From assembly GCA_004352715.1 (NCBI GenBank), contig SCFE01000008.1, forward strand, positions 2,070,400 to 2,134,399: a stretch of 64,000 nucleotides of DNA. The letters are read 5' to 3'. Made by a program: the position numbers and the translations under genes. Of the stretch, positions 46,401 through 57,204 are shown in pieces. The stretch comes from Hofstenia miamia. Lineage: Eukaryota > Xenacoelomorpha > Acoela. Each line of letters begins with the position of its first letter. Position 1 is the stretch's first letter. Under the pieces are notes generated by a model, which saw nothing but the letters and a program-made list of their open reading frames with translations, did no database searches and was not told the DNA's origin.

Positions 46401-49400
46401 ATGCAAAATTTCTGCAAGGTTAGATTAAATGGGTTAGCTAGAACAGGTGTTAAAGGTACTGCCAAGGAGTTCCTAGGTGCCATTTTAGAAGGAACCTCTC
46501 ATTTTAAGATCCCAAAAAGTCAAAATGTCAGCATTGAAGAATTACACTTCAAAATTAGAATCTTCTTATCTCAAATAGTCTAAAAACACCCAGTATGAAA
46601 AAACATCACATATCAAGAAAACGCACAAAATAGCAGTGGCAAAGAACTTAAAAGCTCATTATGCATCCCATGGCTTTCAATCATATATTTAGCTGAATAT
46701 TTGTTATAGAGAGAATTCAAAAAATTTAAAAAATCGGAAGTTTAAGTGAACAATTGCTAATCTTTTCAAGGACTTTGATCACAGCAATACAATTGAGGCA
46801 AATGTCACTATTATGTATATAGCCTCGCTTTTCCAAATTTCGTAATACGTTTTTTGGATATATTCAAAAACAGTTTGCCCATTTAACCGCAGAACTGGCT
46901 GCTTAAGGTTAATAGGGTAAGTGTAAGAATATGAAGCCAAGGAGTCGAACATGTCTTGTCCACTTTGGTTTTGGGAAAATTTGTGTTATAGCACCATATA
47001 TAATCTTGTTTACCATCGATTTTTATATACAAGTCGATATTCACAGAGAAATTCCAAGAAAAGAATTTGTCATGCTTAAAGTTTCCTTCGATATAACTAC
47101 TGGCTTTTCAAAGAATACGGGGGCGAATTAATATAATAAACTAGAAAAGCACTCGGAGAGCGCAGACCTCCTCCACGTAGCTTGTGTCTCCCTGATCAGC
47201 ACCAAAATTTAATAGATACCTCCTTGGGCGGAGACACACCTCTGGTGAAAATTTGAGGTCAATCCATTAATTACTTTTCCGTAAAGTTGCTAACAGACAA
47301 ACAAAACAATGCTAACAAAAACAACCTCATTGGCGGAGGTAAAAAGTTCACTGCAAAAATGATGTTAATAACAATTGGAACCAATGTCCACATATGTGAA
47401 CAAATTGACTGAATGCAAGATTTTGCAGTGAAAACTAACGCATTTAATTATACATTGCCATGAAAAAAACCTTGCTAACTACTTAAAATTTATTGATGTG
47501 CTAAGTAAAAGCAGGTTTTCTTTGCAGTTAGGCAATATGTATTGCATTGCATGCATATCACTCGTGATTTTTCCTGATTTGCAACCGTTTCTGGGACACC
47601 TTGTTGCATTATAGCATCATCCACCATGAATGGCAAATGGTGAGTAAGAGAGGGAAACAGTGCCCCTTTCATTTACAGCAATATATTTTTTCTCTATATT
47701 GCCCTTACTTTTTGAATTGGATGCAAAGAAGATAATCTCCAACTTTGATTCCGAAATCTAGAAGTTGGTCTTTATATTCAATACATACCAGCTCATTGCA
47801 AAGTTTGGTTTCAAACCATGAAGATAAGATTCAAGAAATGATGAATCATGGTTACAGGGCATTTCTTTGTTCGATGTGGAAACCTATAGCAGAAAATCAC
47901 TTGAACTAACAGATCAACTCTATCCATTTTTTATTATAGTTGTGGTCAACCTCTTGTTGCTCAATTTCAATACAGCATTTCTCTTTTACACCATCTACAA
48001 CTTTTATGAAAAGAGCTATTAGCATGTATATTTGAAGCCCATAATATTGGTTTGTCATGCCATTTTGTAAACGTTACCTATTAGTTTAAAGCTTTTTTGA
48101 TTCACTATAAAAAATAGTATTTAAATTTTAAACTGATAATATTAGAAAATAAGAAGAATGGCTTTAAAATTTGGCATAATTGAGTCTCTGTTATATAATA
48201 TTAAATAATGACTCTTTGCCTTAAATAGTTATCACTTAAAATTTTTAATTCTTTAGGAAACTGATTAGCCTGGGTTGTTCCAGCAAATGGACATTTCAAC
48301 TGTGCTAAATATACTAGAAGAGATATAGTTGCAAAGTATCTATTAAACAAATCAGTAAGGGATTCAATACTCTTGTGAAAAATCATATACAAATGCAGGG
48401 CCTATGCCATTGCATTTTTCCTGCTTAATAAATGAATTGCCAAATGCATAAATCTCAAAATAAACCACAACGCCATTGGGTGTTGCAGCTAAACAAAATT
48501 TTTTATTCTTTACATGCTAATGTTCAGGACAAATTTCTGTGAAAGAAAAATTTGCTCTTCTATGCTAATACTATTAATAGGTTTATGATCAAATGAATGA
48601 CATATTTTCAAATAGCATCAGTAAGTAATAGAATTTTGTAGACATAATCTGAGCTTATAATTAGCTCTAATTTCAAAGTATCTGTTGTCGCTCATTATGT
48701 CAGCAACCTGTTGCACATAAGTTCTTTTTTTTCAATAAATTCCCATGTATGGTAGATGATTAGATAATCCAATAATTTTTTTAGATTCATTTTTGTTCGA
48801 TGTAATTGTTTTCCTTTCAAACGTAAATAGTGACGATTTGTTGAGTTCACAATTTTTTTTAATTAATTCTTTTTTTAAGTATTCACTAAATATATATAAT
48901 TGGTGATTCCTTAATTTTTTTCAAATTTGATGCCTCCGCTTTTTGAAATCTTGCATACTTAGGGTGAAAATTTATCTATATCTATGTGGGAACCCAAGGG
49001 CTATGCCTGAATCGTCCTGGGGAGTAACCTCCTCGTGGTGGTTCCTGGATAGGCGGAGACGCTGAGCCAATACTTGATGGGCGCGTCGCTTTGTGGAGTC
49101 CCGAACCTAGAGTGGACGTTAAACAATAGGGTATAAGAAGGTGCAACCATGTGTGCTTTGCACATATGGGGGCGGTGATGATGATGTGAGACTGTCTGTT
49201 CTGTGTAGCAGACGGCGACGTCTATGCCCAGAGCCGTAGAGTGCGTCTACGAGGGCAGTTATACAGAGGATTTTCCTCTGTCTCTGGCCTCTAGATAGGC
49301 CTAGGCCAGCATTTGCTGAGCTTTACCTATGAGGGAGCTTTGCTTCGTCATGGTTTTTAGTTATGATCCGACAATCTAAGTTACGGAGATTTTAGGACGT

Positions 49401-52400
49401 CACTTGGTGCTTTGCACTCAAGTGTAACAAATATCTCCAAAATAATCAGGATCTCCATAACAGGCAGACGGCAGGTGCTCACGAGTTACCTCAGTTAGTA
49501 GCCTTGGTTGGCGAAAGCTGTAGAGAGGCGCAACCCTCTCATGAAGCTCGGCCTTCGGCTTCACTCTCTGCTGATCAGACTCAACACAGATCAGCACTCT
49601 GCGTGCCAGGGGTCGCCAGAGGACAAGCATGATTAAGCCGGCAGCACACTTCTAAGGGAAGTGCCAGAGCTGATCTGTTGCCACCCACTCTTCAGTCCGT
49701 TGACTGGTAGAGTAATCCCGTAAAACAGCTCTCTGTTCTTTATTTGAGCATTTTCAAGAGAATTAAAAGTTTCATTATCAATCTCACTGTTCAAAATTGC
49801 AAAACAATGTCAAGCGATTTTAATTAAAAATTTGTTTACTGAAATTTCAAGGCTTGTTCAAAAACGTGTTTTTAAGTTTAAGGAGGATTAATAGTACTTG
49901 ATCAAAAACTTTGAATTTCAAAAATCATCTTGGCAACATTGAAATACCATTTTAAAATTCTTCATTTAAAGAATCATTTTCTCTCAAATTAATGTCACTC
50001 TCATTTGCCCCAATAACTCTTCTGATAGCTAATTACCTCCTTTATCCATCAAATTTTCATTATATGAAAAAACTGAAACAAATTTATTTTTAACTGAGGG
50101 ATAAATTTAGTTTAATCGAGTCAAATAAATAGTAAAATTTATGACATTATGCAAAAATTCGCAAATCTATTGAAGTAAGTGTGAATGTGAATTATGTAAA
50201 ATTTCTTGGAATTCCTATTAATATGCCATTTCCTTAATTCTGAATGACATCAGTGTATAATAAAGAATGGAATCGGGCTAAATTAGTGTACTTAGCAATA
50301 ACAATCTTCTCCAGAAAATTGTTTCAATTCATTTGGAAAATTGTAAACACTTCCTCTTTTAGGCTGGACTCTATATGCGATAAATATTGAAATAGATTTG
50401 TTGAACAGGATTGGACACTGTTTCAGTGCACTCAGCCCATTCCCACATTTGGTGGCAATATTTTTAATCATATTGGAATTTTCGTAAGCAAAAATTATAT
50501 TCAGAAAATTGCTTAGATCAATGAGTGAGAAATCCAAACTCTACTAGCACAAGAAAAAACCGAAATTTTGGTCATAAGTTACATATTCTGTAATTTGTGA
50601 TGTCTACAGTTTCCTTGCTCATCGGTAGCTGTAGACAACCCTTGACGCGGGGGCAGGTCAGGGGACTGGTGCATACCTATCTATCAGCTTTTATTTATAG
50701 ATAGTATATTGTTAAGGAATTTTTTATTTTCTAAAATATTTCGACCTTGAGCATAAATGGAAAGGAATCAAATATTATAAGCACTACAAAGAATTAAAAA
50801 CACAATAGACCCAAAAGGGCACATTTGTATATTTGATTTTTAAGACAGAATCTGTAAATAGTTGGTTTTGTAAAGTTATTTATGATAAAATTTTATGTCT
50901 AATGTTTCTTAATAGAACTTTGTTCTTAAATTATAATCTTAAGAAATTTCCTAAGTTTTCCAACATGAGATATTTCAGACGTCAGCCAGAGTTATTGCAA
51001 GTTTTCATGTGAAAATTGGCATGGGGACTTGGGGGCTAGCCCGACTCGCTTGCCATACTGGATTTGCACACAGTACCAATACTTTTTAATAAAATACTGA
51101 TCAATTCTTAAGACAAGACAAAGCGGTATCAAAATTTTTCGATATCTCAGTGCCTTTTTTAACATATAAAGTGGGGGGCCGTGGCCCCCCCCCCACTTCG
51201 GTCATCGGCCCACCCACTGAAAGAAGTGGGCCCTCGACTCGAATCACGAGAACCCAAATGAAGAAGTGATGAATTTACGAATATTCATCTGCATATAATA
51301 ACTACATTTCAAATGTTACATTATTCTTAATCTAATTTTGTGAAGTGAACTTGATTTCAGTCATTTTATTCCATTTCTCTTACTTTACCGTTAGTCAATT
51401 TCTTGTCGTGTCTCCGCACAGTATGACAGTTGAGCGTTGTGTCTCTACTTTCAACGTGTTGTTCTCGAAGCAGCGAAGCTCTACATCGACTGAGACATTG
51501 AATGACCGATTGATGATATCCTGGAATTCGGTGCCGAACGCCCTTTTCGATGCTCGACCTTCCGTTGCGGAGTTTTTGAAGAGGAAAGAAAGAAGAGAAA
51601 GTGCTCCTACTGTAGAGACTTACAAGAAAAGAGATTTTGTCAAGAAATTTTGGAACTGAACTAATATTCAGAATACATCTAAAAAACAATACAAAACTCT
51701 TTTGTTCTACTAACTACTTCTTGTCTATCAAGTTAAACAAAAAATATAATGTCGACAGAATGAATAATAATAAAATTAAGCATTTAATTGCTAAAATCAA
51801 AAAAATAATGAAAAAAACGAAAAATGAATCATTCTAGGTTTTTTTATAATTGATTGAACAAAAAATATGCATTTGGCCCCCCCACTCGCATTTTCTTAAA
51901 AAAGGCACTGCGATATCTTAAAAATACCGTGGTGTTGGTATTGGTATACGGCTGAACACTAGGCCAAATTTTTTGCATTCCCTTTTGGCGCTGATCAATT
52001 GAACTACTAGTGAGTTCTGCGAAAGGCCCACTTGGGGCCAAAACTCACAGTGACTATTTCAATGTAGAATTCCTAAGACGGTTGGTTACGATTAAATATT
52101 TGTTGCAAATAATAAGTTTTTTATTTCCTTACAATGACTTTTTTCTACTGAACTTTCTTGCTATAATTACAAGTATTACTTAGGGAAATGTAGTCAAAAT
52201 ATAATAAGCGTGGCAACTATAAATGCGTTATTTATTATTTTCTTAATTCTTGTAGTTTTCAGTACTGTGGCAGATTCCAGGACCGGGATCATTTTTATTT
52301 TTGGGACCGGGACTAAAAATTTGAGGTCCCGCAAAGCTCTTATTTATATCCACCTAAGACTTCATTTATAGTAAAATTAATTAATGCAATAAGAGTGAAT

Positions 52401-55400
52401 AATCGTAAAAATTAGTAAAAGGTAGAATCTATGCCTGGTAACAGGACTATTAAAATTCCGCTACCGCTGAACCAGGCCCACATGCTTTCACAGATGGATG
52501 CTCTCATTACACAAAGAAAACTAACATTTATAAACAAATGATACTTCTTCAAATGAGGATAATGAAAATCGTACTCTTCTGAAAGAAGATTCAGTTATAG
52601 TGCTTATCAAAGTTATTTGGACTCTTAATCTGTACTGATAAGTTGTATACTTTTCAAATTTTAAAGCTAGTGTTATTTGAGAATATAACTTTCTTAAGCT
52701 TCAACCTTCTGAGTTTTCCTTCTATCTCATTGACAAAAAAAATTCCATCGAGTCGCAAATGTCAAATTCTGGGCGCCGGTCGGAACAAAATTTTGGAAAA
52801 TAGACCGGTTCAGCAGCCGCTTGTTTTTGTCCACAAATTGATCTGGCTAGGCGAATAACGTAAAAAGAATCATTGTAGAAGTGATCCGCAAATTTGCATC
52901 ACACATCTATCTAATTCGAAAAAGACCTTTTTTTTACTGGCGTATGTCCTTCGGTTCAAGTGAATATGGATTGACTAAATTGTGTATGCGCCTCCTTTAG
53001 GTCAACTGAACCAATTATTGTCTTTTCCCGGAAATGGCCCGGACAGATCCGGGCGTAGCTTTGCCACTGGTGTATACCATACGAGACCACATTTTCCATT
53101 TGCCGTTCTTTCTGTAACTTAGTTGCCAATTTTAATTAGTGAATTACTAAAGAATCATCAAAAACAAAATACGATGCGCCAAATGCAAATCTGATTTTGG
53201 CTTTAATAAATCCCAAGCATCTTAGTAAAAAAAATTATTTATAGGTATTTTTATATCTAATAAAATGTATTTTGCCTACATTCCATGAGATTTTATTTGA
53301 AATTGAAGTAATCACGTGTTATCTACACAAGTAGGTAATAAGAGACCCTCTACCTCAGACGCCATAAATAAACCTATTATTTATGTTGACAAAGTTTAGC
53401 TATTTTATAGTAGCTAGATATATAAAACACGTAATTGAAAACTTACTATTTTTGTCTCTGTATTTTTGTTCTGGCAACTTATGCAAATAAGGGTAATGGT
53501 CTCGGATTACCTGTACTTAAGAATAAAAATCGAGAGATTGAAATTGTGTGAAACAAATCAATTTCATTTGTATCAATATATCATTGAAAAATTCATCTAC
53601 TGTACCTACAACAGCATAGTCTTATTCTGACTGTATATTTCAGCTATTTAAAGAAAATTCTAAAGAAATTAATGCAATGAGATCAGTACATAGTACATAT
53701 TTTGAATGGCAATAAAATGATTTGCTGTTATATTTTGTAAAAAAAATGTGTGTAACTAAATGTTTACACGTTGAATGCGCAATATAATACAAAAAAATGA
53801 AATCATCTAACAATAATTAATTCAATTGAAAAATAATTTCCAAAGTGCATATTTTATGGTAAGTCATTTCGAAATTCAAAAGTGCATCGATTCATTTTTA
53901 ATTTCTACTGAAAAATTATAGTGCATTAAACTTTTTAACAAATCTGATAGGAATGGAAACATGTGATAAATGTACATTATTCTAACATTTCAAGCAATTT
54001 CACAAAATGTGATAATGCCTTCAGATATCAACTGCACACCATTTATTTAATTTAAATAGAATATCGCAACCTTTAAAAAATTGAGAAAATCAGATTTAGT
54101 TGCTTTTTGACCATCTTTATCTAATTTATTATGAATAAAACTTACCTCTGCACTCTCAATTTTTGAATCACTTATTTCCGCTATCATATGGTCAAACCGC
54201 CAACCGCTGGTAAAGCGCTTAATTTTTGGAATTTTAAACGATTTTGGAAGAATAGTCTTCAGGCGATTGAAATTAATTGCATTTCTTGATTTCTTTCCAT
54301 TGAATGGCGTCTTTTTCGAAATATCTTTGTATTTGGTTCTGTCTTTTCTTTCTAAAAATTGGATTTTAATTAAAAACAAAAGCTTCGCTTAGGGAATATA
54401 AAAACACTCTGCTTAAATAAGGTAGTGACTCAAAATTTAAGTAAAGAAATCCAATTTTAAGATTAGACCTACGGTTAGCAGGTTTTCTGTGTATTTAATT
54501 ATCATTGTTTCTCGGGAAAAATTTAAATTTTATGTTTAATGTATAATAAATCTTCACTGTCAAAAACCATATTTTCAGAAATCGCCGTCTACGTTTTTCG
54601 TGAATTTTAAACATTATCAGAAATAACCATATGATTTTTCCAAAATATAGATTTTCCTTTTAGTGTAACTGTATTCTACATTGGCGTATTTTATTACATT
54701 TTAGCGGGAGAAATACAAGTGTAATAATTAAATATTTTTGTAGAGATGGGATCCGGATAGTGAATTAAATAAACCGGATAACTGATAATTCCGGACAATT
54801 TGACTGCCAGATACTGGATATTACTTTGTTGAATTATTACTAGTACAAGCAAAAATATGAATTAAGTAAAAAATAGGACCTTATTTTTATAGCAAAACAT
54901 GACGGAATTTAGGTGAATTTTGCAATAAAATATTACCATCAATTTTGCAAAATGATGCGTTTAAGAAATATTAAACGGTTTCTATTACTGAGAAAAAGAT
55001 ATAAAGCAAATACAAAAACTCTTGCATAATATAAAGTCAAATTTTTAAAGCAGCTACTTCACTAAATTTCACATAAATTTCCATATATTATTGTGGTTAA
55101 AATTTCTCTCAAAAGCCAAGAGTTTATTTCTCAATATAGAGAAACTTCTCTCACTGCAGCCGATATTGCTTGATATTTTCATAATCTAGCATACAATTCT
55201 GATTAAATATCCATCCCCTTTTCTTCCATTATAGCATTGAAAACGTTATTTGCAATCATGATTTAATATATGCGTTTATTTCATAGGTATCATTTCCCCT
55301 ATCAATGGTGTGAGTAGTAACAGCATCTGGTAGAATTTCAACTCGGTCAAACATTGAACAACTTTGATTGTTTATGATAGCAGTTTACATTCCTTTATGA

Positions 55401-56884
55401 TAAGATATAAGCACATGGATGTTGAATTTGCTGTGGCCCCATTATAATATATAATATAATTGCTTCTTAGCCACTATGATTTCACCATTTCAAAATCTAT
55501 CAAGTGATTTGTTTAAAATAGTCTAAGCTTCATGTAGCACAAATTCAAAAAATCAAACGTAATTTTGCACAAACAAAATATTTGTCTAACATTATTAGGA
55601 GATCCAAATACGTGACATATCAGCTATAACTCATATGTCTCAGAGATCTATTTATGGTGGATAGACAGTGAAATGGTTTAACTGATAGAATATATCACTC
55701 AGAAATTCTTGAAAACACGAAAATGCTCAATAACTGCAAATCATGGTATCTGTAATATCTGTACAGTTATTTCACAATGAGAATTTTGATCACGAAAAAA
55801 ATATTACTTGCAGAAAAGCTTAAATATTTTAGTATTGAGGGTGTGGTGGAATGGGACAATTTTTTGTGGCTTTAAGAGGCAATTCCATTGCGAATGTATT
55901 CTACGTAATCGATGTTTAAGGACTTTATGCTAGGACATTAGCATGAAGCCTATCAACTTCAATACCACATTGAATGTCTATGTTTAGGCTGTCCGCCAAT
56001 CAAAGTAACGCAATTAATGAATCAACTAAATCACCATTATTACTTCGCAATGTACTTTTGCAAATATAAATTTATTTAGTGGGTGGAGTGCGAAGCATCA
56101 TCATGTAAGGTCCGGAGCAAGAAATCGCGTTGTAAAGATGACATCAACTGACGTATAGTTTTCGCAAAATCTGTTGAGCTGACAAATTTTCTCATTTATT
56201 CAACTTCGTAGTGAAGTCTTACATTTTAGTATGGTAACCATGTAAAACAATAAAATACATTTAACGTGAAATATGAAGCAAAATTACATTCCTTTCAGTG
56301 AACTTATGTTTGAAACTTCCTTGAGTACTACTAATTTTCGAATATATTGTTATCCGTAACATATCTGTAAAATTCTTGCGCAGGTTAAATTTTCACGTAC
56401 ATATTTTTGAGTTCATCCGCTAATAAGTGGATGTTTAGTGTTGAAAAACAGAAAGTACTTATTTCTTTCAAAATAGCGCTTTATTAATTTTTAAAAAATT
56501 ATTCTGTAAAAGTCCTTACACTATGCAATAGTCAGAAAGAATGTTAAATTATTTGAAATTTGCATGTAGCTGATCAATATCACATAGCTTTGCATTAAAT
56601 AAAGCTGTGTTAGTACCAGTGAATTAAGTATGCAGTTAGGCTATTCGGCTATCAAAAGCGATAAGGAGACACTCGTTTTCTCACAGGTCAACTTAGAGTG
56701 TTTTCTTAGTTTTTAGGGGCACGCAGCCCCAGTAGTCTCTTTGACTAATTACTTACTGTAAATTAACACTATTGCATAATAAATTTGCAAGGGCCGAGAT
56801 GATTAACTCAAAACTAACAACTAACTTACTTTTTCGAGTTCTGTTTCTGGGCGGTTTCAAATTATTACAGCTGCTTGCTTGCAT
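28249..56884 (-). CDS. Ski2-like DExH-box RNA helicase, copy 1 (whole gene model)
   Basis: Multi-exon minus-strand gene of about 28.6 kb. Joined exons: 56884-56830, 54351-54146, 44824-44619, 38849-37257, one unresolved exon, 33623-33496, 28470-28249. The first four give 686 codons; motifs by conceptual residue are Q105, Walker A APTSAGKT 122-129, DEAH 215-218, motif III 246-248, HHAGL 423-427, motif V 450-462 and QMAGRAGRR 487-495. The order, the SPIKALSNQKF junction and the C-terminal DSHCT-like part place it with Ski2/Mtr4/ISE2 helicases, which unwind RNA for exosome-type decay or processing. I see no Mtr4-type arch insertion, so it may be the compact form. Motif III reads STN instead of SAT. 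Introns are 2478, 9321, 5769, 3633 (containing the missing exon) and 5025 bases. A paralogue lies just upstream. Confidence 0.82.
28500..33190. other. Last intron of helicase copy 1, with repeats
   Basis: Holds no confirmed gene. A minus-strand frame with ATG at 30343-30345 (to 30103; FRNLMQSLFFNIITPQK, GNDEMMEFIRAHSEL) looks protein-like but unrecognised. About 30366-30440 is an interspersed repeat whose inverted relative is at about 40300-40360. About 32241-32282 shares a 42-base word with 48151-48192. TGTTGTGT-rich sequence lies at about 32283-32345. A gap (33193-33381) lies near the 5' end of this intron. Confidence 0.5.
33496..33623 (-). CDS. Helicase copy 1, penultimate exon
   Basis: A 128-base exon: acceptor ATATCTTTAG, donor TTTGAG/GTATTT, entering with two bases of a split codon and leaving in phase 0. 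It reads LAPVGYNMDLINAG, then QWNNGKDFSAAY, and ends GNVIFE before the GNLIR of the last exon. W-x-x-G-x-x-F is the conserved DSHCT pattern (WA-x-G-x-x-F in Mtr4). The matching exon of copy 2 is at 62530-62657. Confidence 0.85.
35097..36550 (-). mobile_element. pogo/Tc1-like TIR transposon remnant
   Basis: TIRs GNGTAATGCGGGGCAAAA start at 35097 and, inverted, end at 36550, with TA on both outer sides. The core word GGGGCAA-(n)-GAAC recurs inside at about 35298 and, inverted, at about 35525 and 35610-35630, like subterminal transposase-binding repeats. On the minus strand near 35490-35440 the phrase WAHSDCCTFPKGIICDLC resembles the C-terminal Cys/His finger of pogo-type insect transposases. 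Inner arms at about 36075-36175 and 36330-36430 form a second palindrome. The element sits in a helicase intron. Confidence 0.65.
35615..35785 (-). CDS. Doubtful candidate for the missing helicase exon
   Basis: Acceptor-like TTGTTAAG at 35786 would continue ...YLAG with REISCFEALLHGDLHDF, which imitates the GR-x-A-x-EI...ELL-x-TE-x-LF-x-G-x-F segment before DSHCT in Ski2/Mtr4. Entry phase (one base) and a weak phase-1 exit before GTTTTAT both fit the neighbouring exons. Against it, the stretch lies inside the pogo-like element, one transposon repeat word overlaps its end, and the donor is poor. It may instead be transposase text. Low confidence. Confidence 0.22.
37257..38849 (-). CDS. Helicase copy 1, main exon (DEAH to GRAGRR)
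   Basis: A 1593-base exon with acceptor CTATTTTTAG and donor GGCAG/GTATTT. It opens with the third base of a Ser codon, continuing SPIKAL from the Walker A exon into SNQKFQQF. It holds motif Ia/Ib (LLTGDVS, MTTEIL), II (FDEAH), III (LLSTNVSN), IV (VIVFSFNK), the HHAGL box, V (FATETFAVGVNMPAK) and VI (QMAGRAGRR), then the winged-helix and ratchet region. In motif III, alanine and threonine of S-A-T are replaced through single-base-compatible codons (TCA ACT AAT), not by an indel. The remaining catalytic motifs are intact. Confidence 0.93.
38850..41500. repeat. Intron sequence with a 218-bp duplication at a single n
   Basis: Bases 38995-39212 and 39214-39432 are near-identical direct copies separated by one n (39213), which is probably an unmerged contig overlap. 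An ACAACA-rich segment lies at about 40395-40485, and the interspersed repeat related to 30.4 kb at about 40300-40360. No gene seen. Confidence 0.7.
41529..43017 (-). mobile_element. P-element/THAP9-like transposon remnant
   Basis: Minus-strand pieces appear in the order expected of a THAP transposase: THAP zinc finger at 43017-42780, a linker (HPPSIFPNVPPLCVPS) at about 42240-42150, a middle piece (FDIVQGQDCAYIFSRKRDDTIAKW) at 42063-41842, and a C-terminal piece with FVIAYIAGYIASK at about 41719-41529. Stops and shifts separate them and part of the body seems missing. It lies in the third intron of the helicase. The family is known as P superfamily (THAP domain plus RNase-H-fold transposase); no TIRs were recognised. 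Confidence 0.6.
42780..43017 (-). pseudogene. THAP-type zinc finger domain
   Basis: From ATG 43017: MVRICSVAGCRTGY with C-x4-C, then FRFPVDPDELNLWL (the F-x-FP...W core). After a frameshift near 42850 the domain finishes with MVICRDHWPKDF, which supplies C-x2-H. All C2CH ligands, the Pro and the Trp of the THAP signature are present, but in two frames, so the domain is broken. Confidence 0.7.
43100..44600. other. Intron sequence with ACACAACA hairpin
   Basis: At about 43727-43815 the words CACACAACA and TGTTGTGT alternate and can fold back (for example TGTTGTGTACACAACA). Related TGTTGTGT/ACACAACA clusters are at 32.28 and 40.40 kb. No gene seen. Confidence 0.5.
44619..44824 (-). CDS. Helicase copy 1, Walker A exon
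   Basis: A 206-base exon, acceptor GTACTTAG, donor TTAAG/GTAACA, entering in phase 0 and leaving in phase 2. It reads ENFEDIEEHLGFTLDEYQ (Q-motif-like), then VIVFAPTSAGKTAVAEYA (Walker A, Lys 128 of the model) and FFTSPIKAL. The split Ser codon completes exactly with the first base of the exon at 38849. Confidence 0.92.
45490..46300. mobile_element. Fold-back element with CCACTGGTGG palindromes
   Basis: GC-rich arms (about 45490-45606 and 46145-46300) flank about 540 bp of AT-rich core. Each arm is built from repeated palindromic words (CCACCAGTGG, CCACTGGTGG, GGTCCACTGG), and the arms are imperfect inverted copies: CCCACGTAGCCA at the left edge, TGGCTACATGGG at the right edge. There is no coding capacity; the translated frames merely read the repeat. 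A non-autonomous fold-back or MITE-type transposon with transposase-binding arrays is the likely explanation. Lies in the second helicase intron. Confidence 0.7.
46310..48980. other. Intron sequence, nothing firm
   Basis: Short protein-like frames on the minus strand (47490-47672, 48201-48392) show no motif. The 42-base word shared with 32.24 kb is at 48151-48192. Otherwise ordinary AT-rich intron. Confidence 0.4.
48985..49372 (+). repeat. GC-rich structured interspersed element, copy 1
   Basis: A GC-rich island in AT-rich intron, related along its length to 63577-63952. It opens near GCCTGAATCGTCCTGGGGAG and CGTGGTGGTTCCTGG. It then forms a row of hairpins: 49147-49169 (10 bp, loop TTT), 49194-49213 (5 bp), 49235-49251 (6 bp), 49263-49281 (8 bp) and 49284-49309 (7 bp). 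Paired changes between the copies keep the stems. No open frame is shared by the copies. It may be a SINE-like element, a LINE 3' end or a structured RNA; I do not recognise a named family. The strand is a guess. Confidence 0.65.
49373..49740. other. GC-rich flank of the structured element
   Basis: GC content stays high to about 49740 and further fold-backs are visible (CTGATC...GATCAG near 49571-49594, CAGTCCGTTGACTG near 49694). No counterpart is present beside copy 2, so it may be a longer version of the element or a neighbouring insertion. Confidence 0.35.
49741..51010. other. Intron sequence, nothing firm
   Basis: AT-rich. A minus-strand frame at 50537-50292 (SNMIKNIATKCGNGLSALK, YRVQPKRGSVYNFPNEL) is protein-like but unrecognised and has no clear splice sites; possibly a transposon fragment. 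Confidence 0.3.
51010..52050 (+). mobile_element. hAT-family transposon remnant with inverted flanks
   Basis: Imperfect inverted arms at about 51010-51190 and 51855-52050 share AGTGCCTTTTTTAA, GTGGGGGGCC and GTACCAATAC-type words in opposite orientation and enclose the transposase fragment. The left arm contains a C tract (CCCCCCCCCC). Exact TIR tips and the 8-bp target duplication could not be fixed by eye. Confidence 0.55.
51345..51659 (+). pseudogene. hAT transposase C-terminal dimerisation domain
   Basis: From about 51408 the frame reads VSPHSMTVERCVSTFN, LFSKQRSSTSTETLNDRL, MISWNSVPNALFDARPSV and AEFLKRKERRE. The pattern S-P-H-(S/T)-M-x-V-E-R-x-(V/F)-S-x-(F/Y)-N, followed by KR-SS...ET-x-x-DRL, is the hATC region of the ZNF862/KIAA1586-type hAT transposases. 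The catalytic and BED-finger parts are absent, so this is only the tail. Confidence 0.78.
52051..54140. other. Intron sequence, nothing firm
   Basis: AT-rich. A GC-richer patch at about 52765-52825 and 53030-53060 (CCCGGAAATGGCCCGGA) may be a repeat edge. No exon-like frame with splice sites seen. Confidence 0.35.
54146..54351 (-). CDS. Helicase copy 1, second coding exon
   Basis: A 206-base exon with acceptor CCAATTTTTAG and a consensus donor GCAGAG/GTAAGT. It enters with two bases of a split codon and leaves in phase 0, exactly as the Walker A exon requires. The peptide is basic then mixed: RKDRTKYKDISKKTPFNGKK, SGWRFDHMIAEISDSKIESAE. It forms the non-catalytic N-terminal region; similar low-complexity leaders precede the helicase core in Ski2/Mtr4 relatives. 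Confidence 0.75.
54360..56829. other. First helicase intron, nothing firm
   Basis: AT-rich, mostly unique-looking sequence with no recognisable gene, RNA or transposon motif on either strand. Confidence 0.45.
56830..56884 (-). CDS. Helicase copy 1, first coding exon
   Basis: ATG at 56884 opens MQASSCNNLKPPRNRTRK. A strong donor CGAAAAA/GTAAGTT ends the exon at 56830 in phase 1. Joined to 54351 this gives a continuous basic leader (...NRTRK-KRKDRTKYKD). The phase match, the donor and the matching basic character support it. It is short, so another first exon cannot be excluded. No TATA box was seen just upstream. Confidence 0.6.
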
Positions 56885-57204
56885 ATATGCTTGATTTAGA
56901 AAATACTCACAAAACGCACTTCTATGAAATTATTGGTGACGTATAATTGTAGTTTATTGCGCCATCCTTGAAGTTATATTAGACATTCATATGTGCAATT
57001 GGAGAATTGAATAAATGATTCTGTCAAATTAATGTAAAAATGTATAGTGCAAAGTCTGTCACGTTGAATCAAGTAAGACAACCCGTTTAATAAACCTGTA
57101 CATGTTATTAATTATTGCAACTAGTTTTTTAATAGATGTCACTATGTGTTCTTATTTTGGAGTTAGTCTGTTTCTTTATGTAGTAATTTGGTAGCATGTA
57201 TCGT

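Noticed and set aside
49418-49630. Arg-rich minus-strand ORF in the GC-rich island
   Set aside because: GC-rich open frame without start context, motif or counterpart beside the second copy of the element.
49670-49725. tRNA-like wording (GACTGGTAGAG) near the structured element
   Set aside because: No acceptor stem, anticodon arm or TPsiC arm could be assembled around it.
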